Assembly: GCA_903835325.1 (NCBI GenBank) | Contig: CAILMU010000219.1 | Location: 1 to 33,787 of the forward strand | Length of the DNA: 33,787 nucleotides | From: an uncultured Microcaldota archaeon | GTDB lineage: Archaea > Micrarchaeota > Micrarchaeia > Anstonellales > Bilamarchaeaceae | Direction: 5' to 3' | Part shown: positions 18,131 through 27,444 of the stretch, piece by piece | How the letters are laid out: every line of letters begins with the position of its first letter | How positions within the stretch are numbered: position 1 is the stretch's first letter | Program-made: the position numbers and the translations under genes | Notes under the pieces: generated by a model | Databases searched by the model: none | The model's input: only the letters and a program-made list of their open reading frames with translations | What the model was told of the DNA's origin: nothing

Positions 18131-19867
18131 ATGGCAGGACCGAGATTGATATCCCCGCAGACTGATTCTCACAGCACTCACCCGCCTCAGGCGTACAAGC
18201 TCCTGGAACGGGGCCCGTTCCCTATCAGAAACGATGCGATGGCCGCGTATAAGAGCATCGAAGCCATCGGGCAGGGGAGCTCGGGCATCGCGAGGAAAGC
18301 GATTGATGGCGATGGCAAACCTGTCGTCATAAAGGAGCTCAAGACTATCCTGCTTCCCAACGAGAGCGAGGAGCGCTGCAAAGCCGTCATCGACACATTC
18401 GGCAAGGAAGCGTTGATACTCTCCAAGATTTTTCACCCCAACATACCGGAATGCATCGACAGCTTCGCAAGGGAAGTGGATGGCGAGATAAAATTCTATA
18501 TAGTCACAAGGTATGTCGAAGGAACGAATCTCAGGGAAAAAATGAAGGCCGGAGCGTTCAGCGAAGAGCAGGCAAAAGATTTATTGAAACAGCTTCTCGA
18601 AACTACAAGATACCTCCAATCGTTCGATAACCCGATACTTCATCGAGATATAAATCCAAGCAATGTCATTCTCGATAACAAGGGCAGGTATAACCTGGCC
18701 GATTTCGGCATCGCTGCGATACAGGCCCATGGAACGATAAACGGCACGGAATGCGGGACTGCCGGCTATGCCGCCCCCGAGCAGATTGTCCTTGGGAAAG
18801 CGTCCGCATCTTCCGAAGTCTATAGCATCGGCGCGACCGTCATCAGCATGCTCACGGGAAAGCCGCCTTACGATATGGGCAACGACTGGCAGGAGGATTT
18901 CATCAGCCACGCTGATATCTCGCCAGGGTTTGCAGCTGTCCTGAAGAGGATGGTGGCGGTGAACAAGGACGAGAGATGCCAAAACTCCGCTGAAGCGTCC
19001 CAAGCGCTGGAACATTCGGGCAAGGTTATCGCGCTTGCAAAAAGCGCATCAGCTTCATCTAACGATTCGCTCATGAAGGATTTGGATAACCTCGATAAGA
19101 GGAACACGAAGGCGAAAAAGGCATACGAGAAGGAATTGGGCCGAAAGGCCGCAGATATCCTGCACCTGATCAGGAAGATGCTGGACATGAGGAAGCGGAT
19201 TCAGGCGCCTCACACTGATTATCAGCATGGGGAAGACAGGCAATATATCGAGCTTTGGAACATGAGTTGCAGGGTGCATACGAAAGGGGAAAAAGACATC
19301 GTCAACATCGATCCGCACCCTGAGCGGGTTCTATCTGTTTGCGTCTCCACTCTGGTAGCCATGCCAGGCATAATAACATTGATGGTGGATCATTTTCAAA
19401 ACCGGATATTTACAAGTATCGGGTTTCTCTTTATCGCCGTCAGCTTGGCAACCTTCGCCGTGTCATATTCCATTGAGAATGCGGTGAACAGGTTCAACAA
19501 TATCCGTAAAATCAAAAGAGTCCTGCGCGAATTCCCTGGTACTCCGGAAACAGTGGTCAAGCTTGCGAAAAAGGTTCGCGCATCGATAGTCGAGAAGAAT
19601 AATGATTTAGATTCGAACACAAAGAAGCTCTCGGATAAAGGGCAGGCTGAGTCATCGGACTCCATCGAAAGAAAGACTGCAAATGCTAGTCCTTCTGACA
19701 ATTCTGGGGGAGCCATCATTAAAAGCTCTAAACCTAAGATCAGGGTGACGTCTATCACTACGCAAGACGGGCAGAAAAAGATTAGGGTGAAGCGTGAGGA
19801 AAAAGCGGAAGAAGCCTCGGCGGAGATTTCAAGCGACGGATCCAAGAAATCCAAGGGCTCCGCCTGA
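18131..19867 (+). CDS. Hanks-type Ser/Thr protein kinase with two C-terminal TM segments
   Basis: IGQGSSGIARKA, VVIKELK, ILHRDINPSNVILD, LADFGIAA, GTAGYAAPEQ, SIGATVISMLTGKPPY; TM at VLSVCVSTLVAMPGIITLMV and IGFLFIAVSLATFAVSY. TATA tttataaa shortly upstream. Confidence 0.92.
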   Translation: MAGPRLISPQTDSHSTHPPQAYKLLERGPFPIRNDAMAAYKSIEAIGQGSSGIARKAIDGDGKPVVIKELKTILLPNESEERCKAVIDTFGKEALILSKIFHPNIPECIDSFAREVDGEIKFYIVTRYVEGTNLREKMKAGAFSEEQAKDLLKQLLETTRYLQSFDNPILHRDINPSNVILDNKGRYNLADFGIAAIQAHGTINGTECGTAGYAAPEQIVLGKASASSEVYSIGATVISMLTGKPPYDMGNDWQEDFISHADISPGFAAVLKRMVAVNKDERCQNSAEASQALEHSGKVIALAKSASASSNDSLMKDLDNLDKRNTKAKKAYEKELGRKAADILHLIRKMLDMRKRIQAPHTDYQHGEDRQYIELWNMSCRVHTKGEKDIVNIDPHPERVLSVCVSTLVAMPGIITLMVDHFQNRIFTSIGFLFIAVSLATFAVSYSIENAVNRFNNIRKIKRVLREFPGTPETVVKLAKKVRASIVEKNNDLDSNTKKLSDKGQAESSDSIERKTANASPSDNSGGAIIKSSKPKIRVTSITTQDGQKKIRVKREEKAEEASAEISSDGSKKSKGSA

Positions 19868-19914
19868 ATAGAATCCATTTTATTCCCGTCGATATATATC
19901 TATTTTGATTTTTA

Positions 19915-20883
19915 ATGTCAGTCGAATCAGGGGCGGATACGGCGAATCCGAGAAATCCGGGCAAACCCACCCGCCCGATCCCGAAACGGTTCATCGAGCG
20001 CTACTCTCGGGTAGTGGACGACACGGACGCGTTCTTTTCCATCCTCACAACCCCGGTCCCGAAATCATTCCGCGTAAATACGATAAAATCAGATGCGAAG
20101 ACCGTCATGGAGCGGTTCGATTCCTACGGCATGTCGTACCGGCAGATGGGGTGGTACGAAGACGCTTTCACGACAGATAATCTCGATATCGGTTTCTCCC
20201 TCGAGCATTTCACCGGTGCCATCTACATCCAGGAGCTGACGTCCATGCTCCCGCCTCTTGTGATGAGAAAGGAACTGGAGAGCGCCTCGCTTGTCCTTGA
20301 CGGATGCGCGGCACCGGGCTCCAAGACCACTCAGATAGCCGCGATGATGGATAACCTGGGTGTGATATTCGCCAACGACAGCGATTACAGCCGCATCAGG
20401 GCATTGAAATTCAATCTTGAGAAGACGGGGGTGCTCAATACAGTCATTACGAATATGGGCCTGCAGAAATACCCCTCCCGCCAATTCGACTGCGTTTTCA
20501 TCGACGCCCCCTGCTCATCTGAAGGTACATGCCGCAAGAACGACAAGATATTCTTCACATGGGATGAAGGGTATATCGCGAAGAACGCGGAGATGCAGAA
20601 AAAACTCATCCTGAAAGGGTTCGATCTGCTCGCCCCGGGCGGGATGATGATATATTCGACATGCACCTTCGCCCCGGAGGAGAACGAGGCGGTCGTGGAC
20701 TGCCTTCTTTCGCAAAGGGAAGGCGCGAAAATCGAGAGGATTGAGATACCTGGCCTCAAGACCGCGAACGGGGTCGCGGGTTTCGAAGGGGCAGAGTACG
20801 ATTCTTCGGTGAAGGACTGCATCCGGATATGGCCTCACCATAACGATACGGACGGGTTCTTCCTGGCAGGGGTGAGGAAATGA
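19915..20883 (+). CDS. NOP2/Sun family RNA (cytosine-5) methyltransferase
   Basis: VLDGCAAPGSKTTQIAAMM, FIDAPCSSEGTCRKN, MIYSTCTFAPEENEAVVD: both catalytic cysteines present. Confidence 0.94.
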   Translation: MSVESGADTANPRNPGKPTRPIPKRFIERYSRVVDDTDAFFSILTTPVPKSFRVNTIKSDAKTVMERFDSYGMSYRQMGWYEDAFTTDNLDIGFSLEHFTGAIYIQELTSMLPPLVMRKELESASLVLDGCAAPGSKTTQIAAMMDNLGVIFANDSDYSRIRALKFNLEKTGVLNTVITNMGLQKYPSRQFDCVFIDAPCSSEGTCRKNDKIFFTWDEGYIAKNAEMQKKLILKGFDLLAPGGMMIYSTCTFAPEENEAVVDCLLSQREGAKIERIEIPGLKTANGVAGFEGAEYDSSVKDCIRIWPHHNDTDGFFLAGVRK

Positions 20884-21422
20884 GGAGTTCCAACCGAATG
20901 ACTGGAGAGCAGAGCGGGCGCCGTTTCAGGAAAGGCGAACGCGAAGAAGGCGAATTGAAAGGCAACCCCACCACCCTGACCCAGTCCCGAGTCTTAGATT
21001 ACCTTGAACAAAGGTTCGGGCTCGATAAATCGCTCTTCCTGGAATACTCTTTCTATCTCGGCGTCAAGGACCGGCTGTACCTTGGTCCCCGCTCGGACCG
21101 TGCAGACATGAACGGCATGAGAGTTGCGACGGTAGGGCTGATGGTCGCAAGAGCTGACGAGCATATCAAACCTACGACTAACCTGCTTCAGGTTTTCGGT
21201 AGAAGAATAGCGAAAAGCGTGATAGATCTGGATAAGGAAAAGGCAGGAAAATTCGTTTCGGGCGAAGATATAATCCTCACTCCAAGCGAAATAGGCCTTG
21301 TAAGCGAAGGCTACGTGCTACTGCGATATCTCGGCATCCCTCTCGGCTGCGGGCATCTGAAGGACAGGGCGATAAAGAACATGCTTCCCAAAGCCAAACG
21401 CCTGAAACTCAGGTTCATCTGA
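20880..21422 (+). CDS. Small protein coupled to the NSUN methyltransferase, possibly the separate Nol1/Nop2/Fmu C-terminal (PUA-like) domain
   Basis: ATGA overlap with 19915-20883; LTPSEIGLVSEGYVLLRYLGIPLGCGHLKD resembles RsmF-type C-terminal segments. Confidence 0.65.
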   Translation: MRSSNRMTGEQSGRRFRKGEREEGELKGNPTTLTQSRVLDYLEQRFGLDKSLFLEYSFYLGVKDRLYLGPRSDRADMNGMRVATVGLMVARADEHIKPTTNLLQVFGRRIAKSVIDLDKEKAGKFVSGEDIILTPSEIGLVSEGYVLLRYLGIPLGCGHLKDRAIKNMLPKAKRLKLRFI

Positions 21423-21482
21423 AGAAAGAATTCTTAGGGTGATGGGGAATATTTATATACATGTTACACTATAATTAATAAC

Positions 21483-22049
21483 ATGAAACAAACCAGAGCC
21501 AGGCAGATCCATGATAGGCCGGCCGAGCTTCTCAGGTCGAATCCTGTCCGCGCGTTCTGGAAAGCCAGCCTGGATCCATTGGATTCAGGGCGCGCCGAAG
21601 GGGATGTGCGCATAACCATCGAATCCCCTGAATCCGACCATAGGAAAAGGGAGATCAGCTTCCGTTGCCTGACTATCGACGACAGGATGATGGTGCTCGG
21701 TATCGGCAAGCTTCTGGAAACGAGGCACGAGGATGATGAGATAGTCCAGACCCAGTCTGTGATCTCGTATGAAACAATACCGTTCAACATCGTCGAATTC
21801 CTAATAGACCTCAGAAACAACATCGAATCCCAATGGGAGCATATGCAGCGCTCTGTCAAAGGACGGATGATGAAGGCGGAGGGGATAGTCGTCGCGAGGT
21901 TCAAGCACATATTGACCCCGGAAGAGGATATGCGCATCCAGGCAGTGCAAACGCATATAATTGATCCTGAATCAAAAGAGAATGATGGCAAGCCCCAAAG
22001 CCGTGGAAGTGTGCGCCAATTGCGGCCAAGTCGCGAAGGAAGCGACTGA
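21483..22049 (+). CDS. Hypothetical protein
   Basis: 188-aa ORF preceded by atttatatac TATA at 21451-21460 (leaderless spacing). No family recognised. Confidence 0.6.
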   Translation: MKQTRARQIHDRPAELLRSNPVRAFWKASLDPLDSGRAEGDVRITIESPESDHRKREISFRCLTIDDRMMVLGIGKLLETRHEDDEIVQTQSVISYETIPFNIVEFLIDLRNNIESQWEHMQRSVKGRMMKAEGIVVARFKHILTPEEDMRIQAVQTHIIDPESKENDGKPQSRGSVRQLRPSREGSD

Positions 22050-22146
22050 TTCATTTAAATGCAGCTCCTGCGGCTCCCACATCTGCGTCGTCTTGCCTTA
22101 TAATACATTCAAACAGATGGTGAAATCCGGCCTTGCCAAGGAATAA
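21982..22146 (+). CDS. Small zinc-ribbon protein
   Basis: MMASPKAVEVCANCGQVAKEATDSFKCSSCGSHICVVLPYNTFKQMVKSGLAKE; two CxxC knuckles. Overlaps the previous ORF by 68 nt out of frame. Confidence 0.7.
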   Translation: MMASPKAVEVCANCGQVAKEATDSFKCSSCGSHICVVLPYNTFKQMVKSGLAKE

Positions 22147-22247
22147 GCGGAAGGTTATTAGCGCTTGATGGCTCGTTCCTAGATATATCCGTTTCAAGCG
22201 TATCCCGCTTCCTACCGACATACATTTTTATACCCTCTCTTCAAGGT

Positions 22248-22598
22248 ATGGACAGGGGAAAAATGGAAGACACTATCGAGATATGTTCTGGTTGCGGCAA
22301 GATCCCGCGTATCATGGACAAGATGAGCGGATTCTTCGTATGCTCCAGATGCGGAGAGCGGTCGACCATCTTCGTCCAAGCAGACGACTACGAGAGGGTC
22401 GCGACGGATTTGGACAAGAGATTCCACGAGATGATCCTCCGGAAGAAGTCCGAAGAGGCCAAGGCCGAGCCTCTGATCATCCCAAAAGCGAAGGCGAAGA
22501 AGAAAACGAGCGCCAAAGCGCCGATCAAACCAAAAAAAATATCCAAGGCTCGACCTAAAGCGGCTAAGATTAGCAAATCCCGGGCAAAAAAAAGATAA
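22248..22598 (+). CDS. Zinc-ribbon protein with long Lys/Ala-rich C-terminal tail
   Basis: ICSGCGKIPRIMDKMSGFFVCSRCGERSTIFV, then KAKAKKKTSAKAPIKPKKISKARPKAAKISKSRAKKR. Confidence 0.75.
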   Translation: MDRGKMEDTIEICSGCGKIPRIMDKMSGFFVCSRCGERSTIFVQADDYERVATDLDKRFHEMILRKKSEEAKAEPLIIPKAKAKKKTSAKAPIKPKKISKARPKAAKISKSRAKKR

Positions 22599-22688
22599 TT
22601 TCACGGCGCTCCGCCATTCTTATTCTATTATGTTTCTGAAAGTGTCAATACAAGAATCATTAAATATGTTATCCCCGATAATCTAATC

Positions 22689-23462
22689 ATGGCGTATAAT
22701 CCTTACCCGAGGCTGACATTCGCGAAGAAAAGGGCTTCTGACATGCAGCGGCCCGGCACCCCATATCAAATCAGCAATGAGACGGTGATGGATTACTACC
22801 TCAAGCGCCTTCACGCCCAGGTCATGTTAGACTCCAGGGTCAGCGACACGGATAGGGACGCAGTCGTCAACGTTGCACAAAACGATGTATTGGGCCTTCT
22901 CAGCGGCCAAGGCATCAAGAAAATCCTCGACCGCGCGATAGCGGTTGCATGCCCGTCCGCATCGCTTCAGAAAGAGCCGGCACCCACGATATTCATCCCG
23001 CATCACGAGGGCATCCAGCTCGATGAAAAACGCATCGAGAGGGTCGTATTGAAATCCTCGATAAGCGAGGATGTCGTACGGAGGCAGATGAGATTGATGC
23101 TGAAAACTATTTCGAAAGGGCGGTCCGTAAGCCAGAATGCGTTGAACACCCTCATGAAAGTGCTCAAACCCGATCCGAAAGACCGCATCGACGTGTCTAC
23201 TGCGGACCCGACCAAGAAGAAGGGATTCGATGCCATTCTCATCCTGATGCTCCACGTGGTGGAGATAGAGAAGAACCCATACGCGTTCGGACGGGTGAAT
23301 CCGTCGACTTGGTCTCACAACAGCCCTCAGATAATCGAGGCCATTAAGAACGCGGATTTGGACGACCTTATAGTGAGGGGCCAGCTCGGGATAATAGCAC
23401 TCACCAGCCCGTTCCGCAAAGTCAGGAACGCCGCGGAAAGGGCGTTGAAAGGTCAAAGATGA
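22689..23462 (+). CDS. Hypothetical alpha-helical protein
   Basis: 257-aa ORF, coherent composition. No family recognised. Confidence 0.65.
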   Translation: MAYNPYPRLTFAKKRASDMQRPGTPYQISNETVMDYYLKRLHAQVMLDSRVSDTDRDAVVNVAQNDVLGLLSGQGIKKILDRAIAVACPSASLQKEPAPTIFIPHHEGIQLDEKRIERVVLKSSISEDVVRRQMRLMLKTISKGRSVSQNALNTLMKVLKPDPKDRIDVSTADPTKKKGFDAILILMLHVVEIEKNPYAFGRVNPSTWSHNSPQIIEAIKNADLDDLIVRGQLGIIALTSPFRKVRNAAERALKGQR

Positions 23463-23537
23463 CAAAGGGATATCCTGCATCTTTGGACAATATTAATAAT
23501 TTCGTTGATATATATCGATTCCTGAGATGTTGATAAT

Positions 23538-24140
23538 ATGTTGGAACGAGCTATCGAGACCCGCCAGGTGTATGATTCACGCAATTTCGCTGCCCAGAAG
23601 AAGATGATAGAGAAAGCCCTCAGAACGACCCCTCCATTAATCCAGCTCCTCCACGAAGATACGAAGTGCTTCCCTAACCGATTCATCGCAACATATTCTT
23701 CGAATGCCCATCATTTCAAGCCGGCGCGCGAAGTGGGGGATCTCCCTATCCTCGAATTCGCAGGCTCGGTCGCCGATGCATGGGTTAGGAATCCGACGGA
23801 TTCGCTCGCTGTCGCGCGGGATTCCTCGGTATTCGAATTCTTCGGCCCTAAACTGATTGTGATTATCAGGGCAGCGGCGGATTTGATGAGAAGGGTCGAG
23901 ATAAGGCAGGATGTCTTCCATATGATAAATGATACCTATGGGCTCGGGCGTTCGCAGCTCGATGCGCCGTTTGAATCCTCGGTCGCGGGAAGATCGAGCC
24001 CTGATCCATTCGAAGGGCATCCCCCACCTCGGATCCGGACGCCTCCACGGATACTTGATGATGGCCTGATGAGGGAGTATGATACGACGATGACCGAGGT
24101 CGCGCGCCGATTGATAGTCGGATTCAGCCCGTTGGTATGA
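23538..24140 (+). CDS. Uncharacterised protein, paralog of 25391-25981
   Basis: MLERAIETRQVYDS... LEFAGSVADAWVRNPTDSLAVARDSSVFEFFGPKLIVIIRAAADL ... EVARRLIVGFSPLV aligns with the second copy. Confidence 0.75.
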   Translation: MLERAIETRQVYDSRNFAAQKKMIEKALRTTPPLIQLLHEDTKCFPNRFIATYSSNAHHFKPAREVGDLPILEFAGSVADAWVRNPTDSLAVARDSSVFEFFGPKLIVIIRAAADLMRRVEIRQDVFHMINDTYGLGRSQLDAPFESSVAGRSSPDPFEGHPPPRIRTPPRILDDGLMREYDTTMTEVARRLIVGFSPLV

Positions 24141-24259
24141 TGCACAGAGGTTATTTCTATATTTCTTTTGGAATTTCTTAATATTATTTAGATTATTCTA
24201 ATATTCATTGGTATTTCATGGTCGAAAGAGTTATATTCCCTTCATACCAAATATATATC

Positions 24260-25282
24260 ATGCAAAACAAATTATCGTCTCAGGCAGTCCGTGTCGGTGC
24301 TTGCGCAGTCATCGCTTCTTTGGCTTTTTCCTCATGTAAGGCCTCTCCGGAGCGGATGGATACGACTACTAAATCTACAGCCTCAGCTTCTGTCTCAGCT
24401 GCTCCGAAACCATCCATATCTATAGAAACTGCACCATCGGAATCATCCAAAGCAGCTCCAGCAGCAACGATTGCCCCGGAAACCAAAACATCGTCCAAAG
24501 TAATCTCTGAAACAGATGTCCGCAATGATATGAAAATGCCGCGTCTCGTCATAGTCGGCGATGATATCATCGAAAACCAGTCGGACCAGGCCGTTGCCAA
24601 AAGGATCGCAGAACTGCTGCGAAGCGACAGCGCGTGCAGCGGAACGCTCGGCTGCGACGCAATCGGAAAAGCCAGGGGAGGCCAGCTCATCCGCGACGGA
24701 ATATTCAAGGATTTCAAGGTGGCGCTGAATGACCCGGATACCAATACGATCGCGGTCCAGGGCGGCCTCCATGACATGCTTTGGTGGATATCGAAGACCC
24801 CGGCAGAAGGCCAAGAGAAATCGTTCCAGCGTCTGCTTTCTAGGTTCGATGAGATGATATCCCTTGCCAATGAGAAAAACAAGCTCCTCGTGCTCATGAC
24901 GATGACGCCGTGGCGGGGTATCGAAGGATGGACTCCCGAGGCCCAGCAGTTCACAGTCAGATTGAATGATTACCTTCTTTCGAAAAGGCACCGGACAGGT
25001 GTCCTGGTTCTTGATGCCTACAAGCTTCTTGTGATAACAAATCCAGCGTGCGAAGCAGAAGCCGGGATGATGAAAGCAGGCTATCGCGGGAAGGATCAAG
25101 CGCACCCGAATGAGGCAGGCCAGCGTGTCATCGCTGAAGGGATAGTCCAGGCTTTAGGTAAAAACGGGCCGATAACGAGACCCGAGAATGTCGAGGGCAC
25201 GGCTAATCCGATAACCGCCTCCCCTTGCGATCCCAAACCTTCAGACGCAGGAACCAAAGTAGCGGATTCGGGAAAGGACTAG
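24260..25282 (+). CDS. Predicted lipoprotein with SGNH-hydrolase-like domain
   Basis: Signal with lipobox-like LAFSSC; S/T/A-rich linker; block I LVIVGDDIIEN, block III VQGGLHDML, block V DQAHPNEAGQRVIAEGI. ATG 24260 preferred over 24218. Confidence 0.7.
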   Translation: MQNKLSSQAVRVGACAVIASLAFSSCKASPERMDTTTKSTASASVSAAPKPSISIETAPSESSKAAPAATIAPETKTSSKVISETDVRNDMKMPRLVIVGDDIIENQSDQAVAKRIAELLRSDSACSGTLGCDAIGKARGGQLIRDGIFKDFKVALNDPDTNTIAVQGGLHDMLWWISKTPAEGQEKSFQRLLSRFDEMISLANEKNKLLVLMTMTPWRGIEGWTPEAQQFTVRLNDYLLSKRHRTGVLVLDAYKLLVITNPACEAEAGMMKAGYRGKDQAHPNEAGQRVIAEGIVQALGKNGPITRPENVEGTANPITASPCDPKPSDAGTKVADSGKD

Positions 25283-25390
25283 CTGCCATTCTAAAGACGC
25301 TGTTGCCGCCAATAATTGGCCCCCGGACAGCCTCTCGTCAGGATAAGGTTTATAATTGTATTACCAGAATCACCCATTTAGGTTGACCAT

Positions 25391-25981
25391 ATGTTCGAAC
25401 GCGTAGTTTCCACCAGGGCAGTCTTGGATTCGCCTCTTAATTCGCACAGGAAGAAGATGTTGCTATCCGAGCTGAAATCTCAAGCTTCCCTCATCGATGT
25501 TCTCAATAGAGAGGTTCCCTCTGATCCATCGAGGTTCAAGCAGGTCTATTCCGATTTCGCTCATACGTTGAGACCGAAGGTCCGGCTGGATGATACCCGG
25601 ATGTTGAGATTTGCCGAAGCAGTGGCATTGGCATGGGTCCATAATCCGATTGAAAGCTTCAAGGTAGCAAGGGTTAGCTCCATATACTCGTTTTTCGGTC
25701 CTGAGATGCTGGCGCTACTCCGTTCGATATCTGAATTGTCAGCCAAGGCCAATGGGTTCGATGCATACATAGATAATGAAATAGATCTTGACATACGGAG
25801 ATCCAACCCCCGCTTAAAAAAATGCTTGCGCGGACCTGTCCTTTCACACGTCTTCAAGAATGGAGGGATACCGTTAGATGCGCCTCCAGTGATATTCCAT
25901 GATGAATTCACAAAAAAAGCAGAAGAGAATCTTGAGGAGATAACCCGGCGTTTGATAATCGGATGCAGCCCATGGTTCTGA
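25391..25981 (+). CDS. Uncharacterised protein, paralog of 23538-24140
   Basis: MFERVVSTRAVLDS... LRFAEAVALAWVHNPIESFKVARVSSIYSFFGPEMLALLRSISEL ... EITRRLIIGCSPWF. Confidence 0.75.
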   Translation: MFERVVSTRAVLDSPLNSHRKKMLLSELKSQASLIDVLNREVPSDPSRFKQVYSDFAHTLRPKVRLDDTRMLRFAEAVALAWVHNPIESFKVARVSSIYSFFGPEMLALLRSISELSAKANGFDAYIDNEIDLDIRRSNPRLKKCLRGPVLSHVFKNGGIPLDAPPVIFHDEFTKKAEENLEEITRRLIIGCSPWF

Positions 25982-26094
25982 TTTTCTCGATTTTTTATGG
26001 ATATCTTCAAGTAGATTCTATTTGTTGAGGTTGTTTTGTGATATGAAATGGAGGAAATAGAAGTTATATAATCGAAATGCACTAGATAATATTT

Positions 26095-26538
26095 ATGCCC
26101 CAGAATGATATTTCCCCCTCCAAATTGATTGATATTCTGAAAAAGGCGAGCGAGATACTTCGCGAACCATTAGAAGATGTTACAGAAAAAATCGCAAGTT
26201 TCGTCGACTCTCGAGGGGGGATGCAAGCTAAGCCGTTTGCCATGTTGGTCGAGCGCAACGCTTCGGCAAAGGTATTAGATTCCAGCGAGAACCCTATCCG
26301 ATATGTTTCAATTAAGATTGAAGATAGGGTTCCATTCACGATTTCAAGACAATCAGCCCGGGTGTTGGACAAAGAGACGAAGCAGATGGTCGATACTTAT
26401 AGATTATTCATATCCAATTCAAATCTCAGCGATCCTCAATGTGGAGGGAAACCAGAATCGTATCAATTCGAACGTCGCGGGTTCCGAAGACAAATCGATA
26501 GAATGGACTATTCAAAATGCAGAAGAAGATTGAATTAG
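26095..26538 (+). CDS. Hypothetical protein
   Basis: 147-aa ORF; upstream gttatataatc TATA-like element ~30 nt before ATG (leaderless). Confidence 0.55.
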   Translation: MPQNDISPSKLIDILKKASEILREPLEDVTEKIASFVDSRGGMQAKPFAMLVERNASAKVLDSSENPIRYVSIKIEDRVPFTISRQSARVLDKETKQMVDTYRLFISNSNLSDPQCGGKPESYQFERRGFRRQIDRMDYSKCRRRLN

Positions 26539-26584
26539 CTACAATATTTCGCTATTATCGACGATAATTCTATCCTTTTCGCCT

Positions 26585-26622
26585 GTTTTAGGGCCGGGGG
26601 TTACGCCACGCTAAACCCTAAG
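26585..26622 (+). other. G-rich-loop hairpin, copy 1
   Basis: gttttagggccgggggttacgccacgctaaaccctaag; gttttag/ctaaac stem or tttaggg/ccctaag stem. ~66 nt upstream of ORF 26688. Confidence 0.45.
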
Positions 26623-26687
26623 ATTATATTGTGTGAAAAATTGGGATAAAAAGAAAGTATTAAAAAGATGGACTGGGTAATAGAAAC

Positions 26688-27038
26688 ATGCACTACTCAA
26701 CCCAGATTCAATGCCGAAAAAACACGCAACCAGACAAATCCGACTTGACGTCTAAGAGAATCCTTCCACCTGATGCCTTGCGTGAACAAAAAGTAAATAC
26801 GTTTTCCTCTTACAAATTGATCTCAGTCGCCAGCATAGTATCATATACTGCGATCGCTGCATTGGCATTAAGCTTATCCACGGCGTCAGACGCAAAAATC
26901 TCTTCCGGAGCCTGCGACGGGCAGTTTGCTGGATTAGGTCTGGCGATTGCGACGACGGCAGTCCTCGAGAAGCGGTTGGGCCAATTGAAGGCGAAGCGGG
27001 AATTGCTTTGCGCGATTTCGAACATCCGAATCGATTGA
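26688..27038 (+). CDS. Small membrane/exported hypothetical protein
   Basis: One hydrophobic segment LISVASIVSYTAIAALALSLSTASDA. Confidence 0.5.
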   Translation: MHYSTQIQCRKNTQPDKSDLTSKRILPPDALREQKVNTFSSYKLISVASIVSYTAIAALALSLSTASDAKISSGACDGQFAGLGLAIATTAVLEKRLGQLKAKRELLCAISNIRID

Positions 27039-27053
27039 AGGGATGAAAGTATC

Positions 27054-27383
27054 ATGAAACGCCTTTACAATCCCAATCCCGATACTCGGCCCTATCAACG
27101 AGAATCCCTTATTTGGTTCATCCAAGATGGGGCTTCAACGATGCTCACAAAGGAGTATCCTGGGTATGCGATAGGTTTCAAGGCTGAGAGTGGTTCTCGG
27201 GGAGTTTTCCGGAAAGCAGTAGACGTCTTTTCCAAAAAAACAGGGAATTGGGAAGTGAATGGCGGCTTGGATCCGTCAAAGGCTGAGATCGACCGTTTCA
27301 AACAGGATGTGTATGAATTGGCAAGGGTGGCTACGGACGTCAAGGCGTTTGTTGATGGTCACCCGGAATTGAAAACTGGATGA
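27054..27383 (+). CDS. Hypothetical protein
   Basis: 109-aa ORF 15 nt downstream of the previous gene; likely co-transcribed. Confidence 0.55.
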   Translation: MKRLYNPNPDTRPYQRESLIWFIQDGASTMLTKEYPGYAIGFKAESGSRGVFRKAVDVFSKKTGNWEVNGGLDPSKAEIDRFKQDVYELARVATDVKAFVDGHPELKTG

Positions 27384-27444
27384 TTTCGCTTATAAAAGTA
27401 ATCCGATTCCCGATCCAAATCAATTTACCAATATTCTTTGAATT

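Noticed and set aside
19396-19878. 160-aa minus ORF over the kinase C-terminus
   Set aside because: Antisense to the kinase TM/tail; hydrophobicity reflects reverse-complement of the coding strand.
24280-24954. 224-aa minus ORF opposite the lipoprotein
   Set aside because: Antisense shadow; the sense ORF has a signal peptide and SGNH blocks.
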